From JADJLQ01 sp038251405 (lineage in GTDB: Bacteria; Bacteroidota; Bacteroidia; Chitinophagales; Saprospiraceae): DNA of 64,000 nucleotides. The DNA lies in assembly GCA_038251405.1 (NCBI GenBank), contig JBBSBH010000019.1, positions 1 to 64,000 on the forward strand, given 5' to 3'. The notes under the pieces were generated by a model. The model ran no database searches, was not told the origin of the DNA, and saw only the letters and a list, made by a program, of their open reading frames with translations. The position numbers and the translations under genes are program-made. Positions 62,275 through 64,000 of the stretch are shown here, piece by piece (the stretch's first letter is position 1; each line of letters begins with the position of its first letter).

Positions 62275-63222
62275 GTGAACCACCTTTATCGACTTATAGT
62301 GCTTTTTCTTTATGTTCCTTGCCTGGCACAGCAATTACCATCTTTTTCACTATATAGAGAATATCAATCCTTCCTTAATCCAGCAGCAGTACCTCATGAT
62401 TATTTTAAGGATGATATAAATGCTCATATCGGCATTTCTTACCGATCACAATGGGAAAAATTTGGAGATGGAGCTCCGGTGACTGGACTCTTAAACGGAA
62501 CTTATATAAGTGATCAATCTACTACCAAATTAATACTCGGAGGCAGTTTCTTAATGGATAGAACCGGGCCGGTAACCTATTATGATGCAAATGCCAAGTT
62601 TGGTGTAATGTTCTCTGAAGATCCTCTTTATGGTGGTTTTTCTGCTGCGCTCACTTTAGGTTATAAGCAACTAAGTTTACAAACTACAAAATTAATTGCT
62701 ACTGATATTACGGAGATATTAGGCAATAGTGATCGCTATAGTACATCATCACCTGATATAGGAATTGGATTTTTCTACCACGGAAGATTGCAGAATGAAG
62801 ATCATGTATATATAGGAGGCTCAATGCCTCAACTTTTTTCGGTAAATGGACTAAGCTCAAATGTAAACAGGCCTGGTATAAAAGCTGTACCTCATTTTTA
62901 TGGACTGGCAGGTTATATTAAATATCTAAATGATTATAGTTTCCTTGAAACCACCTCCTGGATTAAGTATGTTCAAAATACTCCGATTAATTTAGATCTA
63001 AATTTAAAATACCAATTAGATCAGACTTTATGGTTAGGTTTTGGCTTATCCAGCACTAAGATCTTTCATGCAGAGGCAGGCATTGTATTATCCTCTAATA
63101 TTGGCTGGGAGACTCCCATCAGAATAGGATATTCATTTGAAGATGGTTTCACAGAATTTGCAAACCCGTTTGGTATGACACATGAAATAAGTATAAGCTT
63201 TGCGTGGGATACAAGAAGGTGA
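62275..63222 (+). CDS. PorP/SprF-family T9SS-associated outer-membrane protein
   Basis: 315 residues from a GTG at 62275; a TTG at 62269 is the other candidate and there is no nearby ATG. A signal peptide ends VPCLAQQ. The family pattern QxPxFSLYREYQSFLNPAAVP is followed by GISYRSQWEKFGDGAPVTGLLNGTY, then beta-strand repeats of an outer-membrane barrel. Members are generally paired with a T9SS-exported partner (as SprF with SprB). Likely partners here are the secreted proteins of the same cluster. Confidence 0.88.
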   Translation: MNHLYRLIVLFLYVPCLAQQLPSFSLYREYQSFLNPAAVPHDYFKDDINAHIGISYRSQWEKFGDGAPVTGLLNGTYISDQSTTKLILGGSFLMDRTGPVTYYDANAKFGVMFSEDPLYGGFSAALTLGYKQLSLQTTKLIATDITEILGNSDRYSTSSPDIGIGFFYHGRLQNEDHVYIGGSMPQLFSVNGLSSNVNRPGIKAVPHFYGLAGYIKYLNDYSFLETTSWIKYVQNTPINLDLNLKYQLDQTLWLGFGLSSTKIFHAEAGIVLSSNIGWETPIRIGYSFEDGFTEFANPFGMTHEISISFAWDTRR

Positions 63223-63279
63223 AAGTAACCTTTGGAAAAGGCTGTCTCACTTACTTTTCTTCCCTTGATAAATACAGAA

Positions 63280-63888
63280 TTACACTATATCTATACCTTC
63301 AAAAATTTCAATAACAGGAATAGTAAATCCCTCGACTGCTTTGCTATTTATTATAGCATTTGTAGAATAAGGTGGCAAGCCAACAAACTTATTTTTCTCT
63401 AATACATATACTTGGACTTACTGTTCAAAAGGATAGACTATCCAATATTCTTTTACTCCATTAGATTCATACAAGTCAAATTTGTAACTTAATTCCACCT
63501 CATTATTTGCCGGAGATAAAATTTCAACCACTAGATCCGGAGCCCCAAGGCAGCCTCGCTTGTCCAATTTTGAATGATCGCAAACCACACATACATCTGG
63601 CTGCACCACTGTTTTGATAGATGACGAAGATTTATTTTTAGCCAATCTTACATCAAAAGGTGCTACGAATGCTTTGCATTTCTTCTTCTTAAGAAAAACT
63701 CTTAATTCTACAGCTAAATTAAGTGCTACAATTTGATGAATAGTAGATGGCGCAGGACTCATTCTGAATATTTTTCCTTTAATGAGCTCTACCCGCTCTT
63801 TAAAAGTCCAGGTAAGATAGTCTGCATAAGTATACAAGCCATTCATATCCAGTTGATTGATATCACTTATTTTTTCGGCCACTTCCAT
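63280..63888 (-). pseudogene. Uma2-family (DUF820) PD-(D/E)XK nuclease-like gene with an in-frame stop
   Basis: The frame from the ATG at 63888 reads YTYADYLTWTFKERVELIKGKIF, QPDVCVVCD, GAPDLVVEILSPAN and EYWIVYPFEQ. This is the typical Uma2 core with D/E-x-E residues. A TAA at 63420-63418 interrupts it after 156 codons. The same frame then continues VQVYVLEKNKFVGLPPYS through FTIPVIEIFEGIDIV to a second stop at 63282-63280, matching the usual Uma2 C-terminus. One nonsense change therefore explains the truncation; total length would be about 201 residues. Confidence 0.8.
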
Positions 63889-63947
63889 TCAACAAAGATA
63901 ATACTTATAAAATCGTAAATTTCGAAGCAATATTAATTCATATTCAT

Positions 63948-64000
63948 ATGCTTATATTCCGAAAAGTAAAAGATTTACAATCCTGGGTGTACACTGAAAA
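63948..64000 (+). CDS. panC: Probable start of pantothenate synthetase, cut by the window edge
   Basis: An ATG at 63948 opens a frame reading MLIFRKVKDLQSWVYTE to the window end. The pattern M-x-IF-x-x-(V/I)-x-(D/E)LQ-x-W resembles the N-terminus of pantoate-beta-alanine ligase. Only 17 codons are seen, so the name is tentative. Confidence 0.45.
   Translation, partial: MLIFRKVKDLQSWVYTE

Overview
The window is from an AT-rich bacterium of the phylum Bacteroidota, most likely a Saprospiraceae/Chitinophagales-type gliding or particle-associated heterotroph. The evidence is the type A and type B C-terminal sorting domains of the type IX secretion system (T9SS), a PorP/SprF-family protein, a TonB-dependent receptor with a carboxypeptidase-like N-terminal domain, SprB-like repeats, secreted proteins with dockerin/cohesin-like modules, the TAnnTTTG promoter -7 box in front of several genes, and the general lack of Shine-Dalgarno sequences. 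No species can be named from the sequence alone.

Layout. 1-2.4 kb: an orphan HigA-like antitoxin, gene remnants and an exported TIM-barrel/DUF4440 fusion. 2.5-4.9 kb: gap and pgk (lower glycolysis). 5.2-10 kb: a beta-helix lipoprotein and a TonB-dependent receptor, probably one outer-membrane uptake unit. 10-24.6 kb: housekeeping (mdh, lipB, acyl-CoA thioesterase, acyl-CoA carboxylase beta subunit, HtrA protease, pntAA-pntAB-pntB) mixed with T9SS-exported proteins and one decayed nuclease locus. 25-40 kb: a plant-polysaccharide/uronate region. It holds a GH51 arabinofuranosidase, a PQQ sugar dehydrogenase with a cytochrome c domain and a sugar isomerase-like protein on the minus strand. On the plus strand are uxaB, uxaC, two KDG-kinase-like genes, a YhcH protein, KDPG aldolase, a carboxylesterase and a hexuronate transporter. 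These give galacturonate to tagaturonate to altronate, then KDG to KDPG to pyruvate and glyceraldehyde-3-phosphate; altronate dehydratase is not in the window. A small island of broken accessory genes sits inside this set. A tRNA-Met follows.

40.3-50.2 kb holds two giant T9SS type B surface proteins built from leucine-rich repeats, Ig-like units, SprB-like repeats and a cohesin-like domain. They share near-identical ends and are tandem paralogs. 50.2-51.8 kb carries a truncated gene with a G-rich tract and three small paralogous lipoproteins. 51.8-53.8 kb is a repeat cluster around a Y1 (RAYT/IS200-like) transposase, with three classes of hairpin and a copied boundary that stops at the transposase start codon. 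53.8-63.2 kb is a coherent cell-envelope cluster: an exported caspase-like protease, a cohesin/dockerin-type T9SS protein, an ECF sigma factor, a single-pass membrane protein in the anti-sigma position, an exported M48-like peptidase and a PorP/SprF protein. The window ends with a stop-interrupted Uma2 gene and the probable start of panC.

The strongest candidates for something undescribed are the hairpin/transposase array at 51.8-53.8 kb, the caspase/ECF-sigma envelope cluster, the tandem mosaic giant surface proteins, and the arrays of 7-8-nt degenerate repeats that recur between metabolic genes.
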